Assembly (NCBI RefSeq): GCF_014280875.1
Contig: NZ_JACLAL010000006.1
Span: forward strand, 186,001 to 250,000
Origin: Paenirhizobium daejeonense
Lineage (GTDB): Bacteria > Pseudomonadota > Alphaproteobacteria > Rhizobiales > Rhizobiaceae
Direction: 5' to 3'
DNA: 64,000 bases
Part shown: positions 28,946 through 36,600 of the stretch, piece by piece
Position numbering within the stretch: position 1 is the first letter of the stretch
Layout: each line of letters starts with the position of its first letter
Program-made: the position numbers and the translations under genes
The notes under the pieces: model-generated
What the model was told of the DNA's origin: nothing
Database searches by the model: none
Seen by the model: only the letters and a program-made list of their open reading frames with translations

Positions 28946-29849
28946 CCTCGATCCCGTTCAGCCCGCCCTCGAACAACCGGTTGACGCTTTCGTGACGCAA
29001 ATCGCGAAAGCGCAGCGCGGTGATGCCGGCGCGCAGCAGAAGGCGACGCCATGCTTGCTCCAGCGCTCCAGGCGTCCTCGGGAAGACGGTAGACTGATCT
29101 ACCGGCGCACGCTCCTTCCAATCCATCAGCGCATTGAATGCACGCTGAGACAAAGGCACCTCACGACCAGAGCCGTTCTTTGTCAGAGCGAGCGTGAGCA
29201 CCCGGCGATTGTGTGAGACATCCGGCCATTTGAGGCCGAGAATTTCGCCACGACGCATCCCTGTCTCGATCGCTAGGATCAGTAGCGTCTTGAAGTAGGG
29301 AAGCTGCCCACCGTCGCAGCCGCCGAGAAGCCGTTGCTCCTCGTCACGGGTCAGTCTCCGGCTGCGCTCATTGCGGATCACCGGACGACGAACCAGCTTC
29401 ACCACGTTCTTTGTGAGCGGCAAGCCCCAATCGCGGATCGCGACCTCGAGAACCTGGCTCAGGATCGCCAGCTCGCGGACAGTCGTAGATGGAGCTACCG
29501 ACTGCAGGCGCTCGTCGCGGAACGATGCGATGTCCTGCTGGCTCAATCCGATCAGCGTCCGGTAGGCGAGATCATGACGACGCAGCACGTCGATCCGTTG
29601 GATCTCTTGCACCGAGCCGCGCTTCAAAGGAGAGACCTCGCGCTGATAGCGTTCCAGCAAATCGCTGAGCGTCGTGCTTTCCAGGATCTTCGTGTCAGGT
29701 GCGACACCGAAGCGATCGACCTGGGCTTCTAGGTCGCGCGCCCACTTCTCGGCTTCGAGCTTGCTGTCGAAGCTCTTGCAGCGGGGCTTCACACCCCGTC
29801 GACGCACCTGCGCCTGCCAGCGTCCTCTGAGCTTCCGGATCGTCGCCAT
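28941..29849 (-). pseudogene. Truncated tyrosine integrase (copy 1)
   Basis: Closely similar to the intact integrase at 32596-33588 from MATIRKLRGRW through LFEGGLNGIEVS, then the similarity stops at the 3' end of uxuB. The frame runs on to 28794 antisense to uxuB but has lost the conserved SGHKEM...KRYTH tail with the catalytic His and nucleophilic Tyr. The box II motif is also changed: RDLRHE where the intact copy has HDLRHE, so a catalytic His is gone. The protein is therefore predicted inactive. Its start codon abuts the first 71-bp module. Confidence 0.85.
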
Positions 29850-29920
29850 GTGATCTCCAATCGTTGTTGAAGGTCACGCGTAGGATGCCCCCATAGGGGT
29901 GCCAAGGATTATACCGGCAC
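29850..29920 (+). repeat. 71-bp module, copy 1 (hairpin plus core-like inverted repeat)
   Basis: First of four equal-length copies. Positions 29850-29877 form a palindrome (GTGATCT...AGGTCAC) covering the ribosome-binding site of integrase copy 1. Positions 29899-29920 form the core: arm GTGCCAAGG, spacer ATTAT, arm ACCGGCAC. A CCCC-CATA-GGGG inverted repeat lies between them. The cargo higB-higA starts 95 bp to the right. Confidence 0.85.
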
Positions 29921-29956
29921 TTACGGATAGCAAACTTTAATCTATCGTCGTCTTGT

Positions 29957-30002
29957 GTTACCTATTGCGTAACGATTCCGATTCTATTACTTAATGGGTA
30001 AC
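29957..30002. promoter_or_regulatory. Twin operator-like palindromes before higB
   Basis: Two GTTAC-N7-GTAAC type sites (29957-29973, and 29986-30002 with ATTAC as left arm) are spaced 29 bp centre to centre and end 12 bp before the higB start. This is the arrangement expected for autorepression by a HigA-type antitoxin. The second site covers a possible ATG at 29994, supporting 30015 as the true start. Confidence 0.6.
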
Positions 30003-30014
30003 AGACAGGCGCTG

Positions 30015-30347
30015 ATGAATATCGATTTTGCAAATGGCAAACTTCGACGTCAGCTGGAGTCTGACAGGGAATTGAAGAAGGCGTATGGTGATCGAGCTGG
30101 CCGTCTAAAAATGCGGCTAGCCGTGCTGGATCAGGCCAGCAATCTTAGCGAGGTCCCTACCGATCCGCCAGATCGATGCCATCAGCTTGATGGTGAATGG
30201 GCTGGCTGTTTTGCGGTAGCTATCACCGGGAATTGGCGGCTCATATTTGAGCCTGATCACGACCCGGTCCCAATTCGTGATGACGGAGGCATAGACCGTG
30301 CCGCCGTTGTCGCGATTCGGATTCGCGCTATTGTTGACTACCACTGA
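30015..30347 (+). CDS. higB: HigB/RelE-family toxin
   Basis: Predicted ribosome-dependent mRNA interferase, 110 aa. It has the family's RLAVLDQASNLSEVP, CHQLDGEWAGCFAVAITGNWRLIFEP and C-terminal IRIRAIVDYH, where Arg and His residues near the end are typical of the RelE fold. It precedes its antitoxin by 42 bp, the usual higB-higA order. Upstream twin palindromes are the likely autoregulatory sites. It is the first cargo gene after module copy 1. Confidence 0.85.
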   Translation: MNIDFANGKLRRQLESDRELKKAYGDRAGRLKMRLAVLDQASNLSEVPTDPPDRCHQLDGEWAGCFAVAITGNWRLIFEPDHDPVPIRDDGGIDRAAVVAIRIRAIVDYH

Positions 30348-30389
30348 ACCAAATGACCTTTCAAAAGTGAATGACGTTGGGATTGGGCG

Positions 30390-31478
30390 ATGGTTGCTGT
30401 AGCGAAGAAGGAAGACTGGACGCCAGATTGGGCGACTCATCCTGGCGAGCATCTTGCCGAGTATCTTGAGGACCGCGGATGGTCTCAAGCCGAATTTTCC
30501 AGGCTCGCGGACATGAGCCCGAAGCATGTCAGCACGATCATCAACGGCACCAACCCGGTGACGGCAGACACGGCACTGAAACTAGAACGCGTTCTTGGAT
30601 TAAAGGCCAGCATCTGGACGGGCTTGCAGGCTAAGTGGGATCTACGTGAAGCCAAAGCCGTAAACTATCGAGCCCTGGCAGACGCTGATCAGGTTCTTTC
30701 CAAGTTCCCGATCAAAGAACTGAAAGATCGTGGTGCGCTGCCCGCGACCAATGATAACGGCCGACTTCTGAGTTCCCTGCTGGAGTTCTTTGCTGTCGGA
30801 AGCCCGCATGCTTTCGACGCCCGATGGGCAAATCTAGCAGTCCATCATCGACAATCTAAGGCTTTCGAGACTAGCCAATATCATGTTGCTGCATGGTTGC
30901 TTCTTGGAGAGAGGAAAGCGCGCGGGATGAATCTGCCGGCGTTTGACGCCAACAAGTTCGCTAATGCTGTGCTTGAAATCCGTAAGCTGACAACCAGCCC
31001 GCCGGAGATCTTCTATCCTCGTATGGTGGATCTGTGCCTTAGCGCTGGCGTGGCATTTGTGCTTGAGAAGCCGATTCCAAAAACCTGCTTATTCGGTTCC
31101 GCTCGATGGCTCGAGGGCGATAGAGCAATCATCCAGATGTCGTTGCGAATGAAGAGTAACGACCATTTCTGGTGGACATTCTTCCATGAAGCCGCCCACA
31201 TAACTCTTCATAGGGGACGGGCGTTCGCTGACGATAAGGGCGGCGAGGGTGACGGAGTGGAGGATGAGGCCGATGCCTGGGCGGAGGAAATCCTCGTTGG
31301 CAGGACTAGATTTGCCGCTTTCAAGAGAACTAACCCAAGGTCTGAAGTCGCTGTGAAAGCGTTCGCTAAGCAGGTCGAGATCCATCCAGGCATCGTTGTT
31401 GGAATGCTACAGCACAGCGGTGCAATTCCACACCGCAACTTAAACGGGCTTAAAGCGCGGTATGAATGGGCGGACTGA
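30390..31478 (+). CDS. higA: HigA-type antitoxin fused to an ImmA/IrrE (M78) metallopeptidase
   Basis: A 362-aa two-part protein. Residues about 15-85 are a HigA/XRE helix-turn-helix (HPGEHLAEYLEDRGWSQAEFSRLADMS, HVSTIINGTNPVTADTALKLERVLG). The C-terminal part carries HEAAH at about residues 266-270 and an EDEADAWAEEIL segment with the third zinc ligand, a COG2856/M78 peptidase as in ImmA and IrrE. Ordinary HigA antitoxins are about 100 aa; this long form probably couples repression to regulated proteolysis. It is read with higB as one toxin-antitoxin operon. Confidence 0.85.
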   Translation: MVAVAKKEDWTPDWATHPGEHLAEYLEDRGWSQAEFSRLADMSPKHVSTIINGTNPVTADTALKLERVLGLKASIWTGLQAKWDLREAKAVNYRALADADQVLSKFPIKELKDRGALPATNDNGRLLSSLLEFFAVGSPHAFDARWANLAVHHRQSKAFETSQYHVAAWLLLGERKARGMNLPAFDANKFANAVLEIRKLTTSPPEIFYPRMVDLCLSAGVAFVLEKPIPKTCLFGSARWLEGDRAIIQMSLRMKSNDHFWWTFFHEAAHITLHRGRAFADDKGGEGDGVEDEADAWAEEILVGRTRFAAFKRTNPRSEVAVKAFAKQVEIHPGIVVGMLQHSGAIPHRNLNGLKARYEWAD

Positions 31479-31515
31479 TGAGGAGTTCATTATATTTACC
31501 GGCACCAAACGACCG

Positions 31516-32085
31516 TTAACTTCTGTCCGGCGCCCGTTTCGTCTTAAGCCGCATTCTTTTCGATGAAATTGTCCACGCCGCCCGGTCGATCGGAATTTGC
31601 TCGACCTTTTCTATCATCCCCCAGTAGGATGCCATAAAAGCTTTGTTGGGGGATTCAACCAATAGTTCCACAATCTCACTGAGAATTTTTTGGCAATCGA
31701 ACCACATCTCGACCTTAACTGCATCTAATGAATGTATAGAAGCCGTAAGATCGGGATTTAATTTCGTATTATCTCTATTCAGAGTTTTAATCCATTGCCC
31801 ATGCGCAATCTTGTTACGGATTAGACTGGGATCTGCCACCAAAGACGAAACGCATTTTTTCAACCTTTGCTTGGCATTTGGCGTGAAATTGCTTTTATTT
31901 GCTGCAGTCTTCAAGAAGGCTAGCTGAATACATTTTTCCCAACCGTCGACTACACTCCCAGCACGTATAGACGCCTTAATCTGCGCGATTTCAACAAGGG
32001 AAAAGCCTTTTGGCGTGTGAATCGTTTTTGAAAAGTTCGCCTCTAACGGCGAACGAAAGAGCGGCGCTCTCGGTTCTCCTATCCT
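31516..32085 (-). pseudogene. HEPN-like protein, reading frame without start codon
   Basis: The frame is open for 190 codons from 32085 to 31516 but contains no ATG, GTG or TTG before the TTG at 31914; from there it would give 132 aa. The upstream, start-less part reads naturally (APLFRSPLEANFSKTIH, KGFSLVEIAQIKASIR, VVDGWEKCIQLAFLKTAANK), so the gene has probably lost its 5' end or suffered a frameshift. The conserved-looking centre IRNKIAHGQW contains R-N-K-I-A-H, the RX4-6H signature of HEPN ribonucleases and abortive-infection proteins. The domain call rests on this motif and helical character only. Confidence 0.5.
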
Positions 32086-32435
32086 TCACGTGCACCAAGC
32101 TATCGACATTGACCAGCACCGGCGCGCAGTGAGGTCTCCTACCGCGAATATGGATGTGCCCGCATGGTGTGTAGATCAATCAACCACCGGATCTGGTGGG
32201 TCTTTCGCGAATATGTTTTCGACACTGGGGATGAAGGCGATCCGGTTTGGTTGTTGCGGCTCTCGCCAGAGATATGAAGCGCAGCCGGTGAATTTGTCGG
32301 GCGGATCGAGATCAGGTGGCTTCGAGAAAAGAAGAAACGCAACCAATGCGCGTCCAATTGCCTTGACGGCTGGCAAAAAAAGCGATTTGGAGCCGATTCC
32401 GTCAAGTTTTGTCAAGAAAGCGCAAGGTAGAGGAC

Positions 32436-32477
32436 CAAATCCGCAACGATTGCGGATTTGATGCAAGAATATTTGCA
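32436..32477. repeat. Pair of adjacent perfect palindromes
   Basis: The first has 11-bp arms CAAATCCGCAA / TTGCGGATTTG around CGA (32436-32460). The second has TGCAA / TTGCA around GAATAT (32462-32477). No T-tract follows on either strand, so regulator or recombinase binding is more likely than termination. Confidence 0.55.
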
Positions 32478-32510
32478 ACCTAGGATGTATTTTTCAGATG
32501 GTTTTGACCA

Positions 32511-32557
32511 CCAACCTTGACGGACGCAAGGTTCGGCAAGGCTTCTGTCAAGGTTGG
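32511..32557. repeat. Long-loop inverted repeat after the integrase stop
   Basis: Perfect 11-bp arms CCAACCTTGAC and GTCAAGGTTGG enclose 25 bases, 38 bp beyond the 3' end of integrase copy 2. It could be a terminator-like stem or a recombination feature of the element. Confidence 0.5.
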
Positions 32558-32595
32558 GCAGGTCAGATGTAAAGGTTTCGGTCTCGTTGATCGAT

Positions 32596-33588
32596 CTAAC
32601 CTAGGCGCGCAACGAGATCGTCAGCGGCGAGGTGCGTGTAGCGCTTCAGCATGCGCATTTCCTTGTGCCCGCTGATGCTGCTGACCTCGATCACGTTCAG
32701 ACCACGCTCGAATAGACGGCTGACGCCCTCGTGACGCAAATCGTGAAATCTTAGCCCGGTGATGCCGGCGCGCAGCAGAAGTCGACGCCATGCTTGCTCC
32801 AGTGCTCCTGGCGTCATGGGAAAGATCGTAGATTGATCTACTGGCGCGCGAGACTTCCAATCCATCAGTGCATTGAAGGCGCGCTGAGACAGCGGCACCT
32901 CACGACCGGAGCCGTTCTTTGTCAGAGCGAGCGTGATCACCCGGCGATTGTGCGAGATGTCGGACCACCGCAGCCCGAGGATCTCCCCTCGACGCATCCC
33001 GGTCTCGATGGCGAGGATCAGCAACGTCTTGAAGTATGGAATCTGTCCGCCGTCGCAGCCATCCAGAAGACGCTGCTCCTCGTCGCCGGTCAATCGGCGG
33101 CTGCGCTCGTTACGGATCACCGGACGACGCACCAGCTTCACCACGTTCTTTGCAAGCGGCAGACCCCAATCGCGGATCGCGACCTCGATGACGTGGCTGA
33201 GGATCGCGAGCTCGCGGACTGCGGTAGATGGAGCTACCGACTGAAGGCGCTCGTCGCGAAACGATGCAATGTCCTGCTGGCTCAGTCCGATCAGGGTCCG
33301 ATAGGCAAGATCATGGCGACGCAGCACGTCGATCCGCTGGATCTCCTGGACAGACCCGCGCTTCGCTGGTGAGATCTCGCGCTGGTAGCGTTCGAGAAGC
33401 TGTCCGAGCGTCGTGCTTTCAAGGATCTTCGTGTCGGGGGCGGCACCGAACCGATCTACCTGTGCTTCTAGATCTCGCGCCCACTTCTCGGCTTCGAGCT
33501 TGGTGTCGAAGGACCTACATCTAGGCTTCATGCCGCGACGACGCACCTGCGCTTGCCACCGTCCTCTGAGCTTCCGGATCGTCGCCAT
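32596..33588 (-). CDS. Tyrosine-type site-specific integrase (intact copy 2)
   Basis: A 330-aa tyrosine recombinase. N-terminal arm-type segment MATIRKLRGRWQAQVRRRG, core-binding SAM-like domain about residues 55-150, catalytic domain about 165-330 with all expected residues: R199 (TGMRRGE), K224 (TKNGSGRE), H282 and R285 (HDLRHE), H308 (SGHKE) and Y317 (KRYTH). The start at 33588 is set by GGAGAT just upstream, inside the hairpin of module copy 2; an alternative 5 codons longer would start within that hairpin. It is the only complete integrase in the array and the likely driver of its assembly. Confidence 0.93.
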   Translation of the reverse strand: MATIRKLRGRWQAQVRRRGMKPRCRSFDTKLEAEKWARDLEAQVDRFGAAPDTKILESTTLGQLLERYQREISPAKRGSVQEIQRIDVLRRHDLAYRTLIGLSQQDIASFRDERLQSVAPSTAVRELAILSHVIEVAIRDWGLPLAKNVVKLVRRPVIRNERSRRLTGDEEQRLLDGCDGGQIPYFKTLLILAIETGMRRGEILGLRWSDISHNRRVITLALTKNGSGREVPLSQRAFNALMDWKSRAPVDQSTIFPMTPGALEQAWRRLLLRAGITGLRFHDLRHEGVSRLFERGLNVIEVSSISGHKEMRMLKRYTHLAADDLVARLG

Positions 33589-33659
33589 GTGATCTCCAAT
33601 CAATATTGAAGATCACGCGTAGGACGCCCCTGGAGGGGAACCAAGGGTTATCCCGGCAC
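33589..33659 (+). repeat. 71-bp module, copy 2
   Basis: Palindrome at 33589-33616 (GTGATCT...AGATCAC with CAAT/ATTG inside) abuts the integrase start codon. Core at 33638-33659: left arm GAACCAAGG (diverged), spacer GTTAT, right arm CCCGGCAC. Between them CCCCT-GG-AGGGG. The PDDEXK_4 gene starts 150 bp to the right. Confidence 0.88.
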
Positions 33660-33809
33660 CTAAACCAACTAGTCTGCCTATAAAACAGTGACAAAGGCTG
33701 CATAGATTGACCCGGAATCCTCGAGCAAATATCTATCTTCGCACTGTAAGAGCGACAAGCTCGGTAGGGTTCTGACCTCTGATCCGTCTGCCAGAGCGCG
33801 GGCAAGATC

Positions 33810-35156
33810 ATGCCGAAGGGGAAGCGATTGAGCGACACAAGCACTCCGAACGTTCACCGCGAACCGACATATGAGGAGATGGAGCGCCTTTTCGTAAACA
33901 ACGCTGAGCTGTCGCGCATCGAAAAACACCTTAATCGATTTAACCCTATTAAAGTCATGAAAATGGAGCGGATGGAAATTCGCCATTCAGCGATACTCGC
34001 TTGGCTATTAAACCCTAAGGAAACACATGGGCTGGGCGACAGATTTTTGAAGTCTTTCCTTGGCGAGGCCCTCAGAGGTGACAGTCATCGTAAACCCACC
34101 GCTCTGGACGTTTCACAAAGCGACATGCGCGATGCTGAAGTTCGCTGTGAATGGCACAACATTGATATCTTCATTTTATCTCCAAAGAATCGCTGGGCCT
34201 TCATAATTGAAAACAAATTTCACAGCACTCAACACCAAGGGCAGCTAGAAAAATATAGAGAACGGATCGTAGACGCATTTCGGGCGCAGACGATTGAAGA
34301 AAATGACCTCGAACGGGTGATAGTATCCGGAATATTCCTAACTCTTAACAATGAAAATCCGGAAGATGAAAGATACACGTCGATTCGATATGACAGCGTC
34401 TGTCGCCTTTTGCGGTTATACATAACTGGAGAGGAGCATCTATTCACCAATGAGGTCAGAACCTTTTTGCGGCATTATCTGGACACCTTGGAGGAAGCTA
34501 CAGGGATGAGTGTGGAACGGACAGAGATGGAGAAGTTGGCACGCAAACTTTATCGCGATCACCGAAAAGTTCTGGACTTCGTGATTGAACACGGAGCCAG
34601 CTCTGATTTTGCCATCGCGGCTCACAACCTATTCGGTGAGGATCCTGAATGGATGGATACAGTCCGCATCGATGATTACGACTACGTTTTCGGCGGCCTC
34701 GCCAACCACATGGTTAGTTTCTTGCCGAAAAGCTGGCACACAGCATTGCGCGAAAAACATCTCTCTTGGCCAGGTTGCGAAGGATGGTGGTCCGGCTATC
34801 CAGTAATAGCATGGCTTCAAATATGGAACGTCAATCAAGGCACTAAAGGTCAGATTAGGTTGTATGCTGAAGTCGGCCCATTGACCAACCACGAGTTCAG
34901 AAAATCTCTGATCGAGAAGATTAAATCACTGCCGTCCAATCGAATTCGATTTCAGAGCGGTGCAGCAGATGAAGGCAAACAATTTTCAAAATTCCTAAAA
35001 GACAACAGCCTCGAAATCAAAGATATCCACGATGCAGACGAGGTAACGCAAGCGATCAAGCAGCTTCTGCGGAAATTCAAACCGGAATTTGATGCTGTTG
35101 CTTCAGTTCTGTCTGAATTTACCCATTACGGGGAGCCGGTTGATCCCCGCCGGTGA
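33810..35156 (+). CDS. PD-(D/E)XK nuclease family protein (PDDEXK_4 type)
   Basis: A 448-aa predicted nuclease. The N-terminus (ERLFVNNAELSRIEKHLNRFNPIKVMKMERMEIRHSAIL AWLLNP region) is typical of the PDDEXK_4 group, and the active site is visible as D119 (HNIDIFIL), E134-x-K136 (IIENKF) and a following Gln-x-x-x-Tyr (QLEKY, 145-149). The C-terminal half is unassigned. Members often occur in phage-defence islands; biochemical targets are mostly unknown. The gene is visibly AT-richer than the chromosome around it. An internal ATG at 33882 is an alternative start. It is the only cargo between modules 2 and 3. Confidence 0.8.
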   Translation: MPKGKRLSDTSTPNVHREPTYEEMERLFVNNAELSRIEKHLNRFNPIKVMKMERMEIRHSAILAWLLNPKETHGLGDRFLKSFLGEALRGDSHRKPTALDVSQSDMRDAEVRCEWHNIDIFILSPKNRWAFIIENKFHSTQHQGQLEKYRERIVDAFRAQTIEENDLERVIVSGIFLTLNNENPEDERYTSIRYDSVCRLLRLYITGEEHLFTNEVRTFLRHYLDTLEEATGMSVERTEMEKLARKLYRDHRKVLDFVIEHGASSDFAIAAHNLFGEDPEWMDTVRIDDYDYVFGGLANHMVSFLPKSWHTALREKHLSWPGCEGWWSGYPVIAWLQIWNVNQGTKGQIRLYAEVGPLTNHEFRKSLIEKIKSLPSNRIRFQSGAADEGKQFSKFLKDNSLEIKDIHDADEVTQAIKQLLRKFKPEFDAVASVLSEFTHYGEPVDPRR

Positions 35157-35187
35157 TGGCAATCGAGGTGATCTGACCGGGCGACAA

Positions 35188-35231
35188 ACCTGAGCCGGCC
35201 AACGTCCTCTGAGCTTCCTAATCGTTGCCAT
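35188..35231 (-). pseudogene. 44-bp stub of an integrase gene (copy 3)
   Basis: Reading leftward from 35231 the sequence encodes MATIRKLRGRWPAQV, matching the first 15 residues of the other two integrases with one change, after which similarity ends. It is joined to module copy 3 exactly as the full-length integrases are joined to theirs, so it is the remnant of a deleted integrase gene. Confidence 0.8.
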
Positions 35232-35302
35232 GTGATCTCCGGTAAATCTTGTCGATCACGGGTAGGATGCCACCCCAACAAAGCCAAGGAGCATCCCGGC
35301 CA
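35232..35302 (+). repeat. 71-bp module, copy 3 (most diverged)
   Basis: Palindrome GTGATC...GATCAC at 35232-35259. Core at 35281-35302: AAGCCAAGG, spacer AGCAT, CCCGGCCA. The length is the same as in the other copies although the sequence differs most. The next cargo gene starts 123 bp to the right. Confidence 0.8.
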
Positions 35303-35425
35303 AATCTCCTCCTTGGCTGCGCATTTTTATACCTGACGACCTGAAGATTTCCTCGAGCTGACCTGTCGTTTTTGGCAGAATCTCCAAGCATTTCTCGCGC
35401 TGGATGAGATCGAATAATCCGGCTT

Positions 35426-36574
35426 ATGATTTTCGATATAAAGGCATTCTTGATGCAAGGCTTGATCTACACGGTTAACCCAGACGGCACTCTCCAACGC
35501 ATGGCACCCTCAGCGCCTGAAAGCGAAGATCGCATGCAGTCGCTCGTCGCCAAATATCCGGAGTTAATATCCGACGGTGATGGGGAGCTCTTACTCATTA
35601 AACGGGAACAGACGATCTTAGACAGTGAACAGGGTGCCGGGCGATGGTCTGTGGACCATTTGTTCGTCACCAGAACCGCTGTCCCAGTGCTCGTTGAACT
35701 TAAGAGAGCGGTAGACCCAAGACTGCGGCGAGAAGTAATCGGGCAGATGCTCGAATATGCAGCTAACGCGACAGCTTACTGGCAGCCGGGTAAGATTGCC
35801 GACAGTTTCGCGATGACGGCATCTCAGGAAGGTGCTGACCCCGACAAGACCTTGGCTGACTTTATTGGCGAGCAGGATCCGGCCAGTTTCTGGAGCCAGG
35901 TCGACGCGAATTTCAGAGCGGGTCAGGTCAAATTGGTGTTCGTCGCGGATGAAGTTTCTCGGGAGCTGGCCCGTATCGTCGAGTTCTTGAACGACCAGAT
36001 GCGCGCTGACGTCCGAGCTGTCGAGCTGCGTTGGTATACGAGTGCGCTCGGCCACATAACACTCAGCCCCCGCATTATCGGTGAGACAGAAAGGACCGCA
36101 TCAGCGAAACGGCTCTCTCAATCGCCGGGTCCGATCGCGACGACAGAATGGTTAGAAACCCATATTCGGCCGCTAGGTCCAGACTTCGAGAGAGGAGCAT
36201 TCCAATTTCTGAAAGCCATCGATAAATGGCGTGCGAGGGCGGAGATTTCTAATACACACGCTTCACTCTATGTGATTGCTACGGATTCCAATGAGAGACC
36301 AATCTATCCGCTTCATTTATGGGCGACGAAGGGCGAGGTTTCCTTCTCATTGAAGTGGCTTTTTAACAAACCGGCCTTCGCCGACGAAGGAATCAGGCGC
36401 GAACTCTATGACCAGCTCGTAGAAATTGTTGGTCCGTTGTCGACCGGAAATCTAGCCGGCTTACCATCATTTCTGGTCAAGCAACTGGCATCGGAAGACC
36501 TCTCGGAGAAGTTCACGGACTGGGGGGCGCGGCTTATTGAGCGGATGAAGAACGGGGCTTCAATGGGTGCTTAA
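35426..36574 (+). CDS. PD-(D/E)XK-type protein of unknown function
   Basis: A 382-aa protein with a nuclease-like core near the N-terminus: D77 (RWSVDHLFV), E91-x-K93 (VPVLVELKRAV) and Q107...Y111 (GQMLEY), the order seen in PD-(D/E)XK folds of the NucS/restriction type. The C-terminal 200 residues are unassigned. No methyltransferase or specificity subunit is nearby, so a classical restriction system is unlikely. It is the only cargo between modules 3 and 4, and lies 26 bp from module 4. Confidence 0.7.
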   Translation: MIFDIKAFLMQGLIYTVNPDGTLQRMAPSAPESEDRMQSLVAKYPELISDGDGELLLIKREQTILDSEQGAGRWSVDHLFVTRTAVPVLVELKRAVDPRLRREVIGQMLEYAANATAYWQPGKIADSFAMTASQEGADPDKTLADFIGEQDPASFWSQVDANFRAGQVKLVFVADEVSRELARIVEFLNDQMRADVRAVELRWYTSALGHITLSPRIIGETERTASAKRLSQSPGPIATTEWLETHIRPLGPDFERGAFQFLKAIDKWRARAEISNTHASLYVIATDSNERPIYPLHLWATKGEVSFSLKWLFNKPAFADEGIRRELYDQLVEIVGPLSTGNLAGLPSFLVKQLASEDLSEKFTDWGARLIERMKNGASMGA

Positions 36575-36600
36575 TCTGCCTCGCCAAGGCGGGCTTGTTC

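Larger units (their letters stand above)
32086..32595. other. Gene-free stretch with palindromes, downstream of integrase copy 2
   Basis: No supported gene. A minus-strand frame at 32176-32478 has a plausible-looking C-terminal half (FTGCASYLWREPQQPNRIAF), suggesting decayed coding sequence, but I do not recognise it. Two sets of inverted repeats are listed separately. Confidence 0.45.

Noticed and set aside
31991..32179. A 62-codon minus-strand frame overlapping the HEPN-like region
   Set aside because: Its second half is a frame-shifted reading of the more natural HEPN-like frame; its TTG start has no support. It may be the displaced 5' end of that gene, but this cannot be shown.
32511..32557. 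Integron attC-like site
   Set aside because: A GTTGGGC matches GTTRRRY, but the left partner does not match RYYYAAC, and the integrase lacks integron-type context. The seven-base match is expected by chance.
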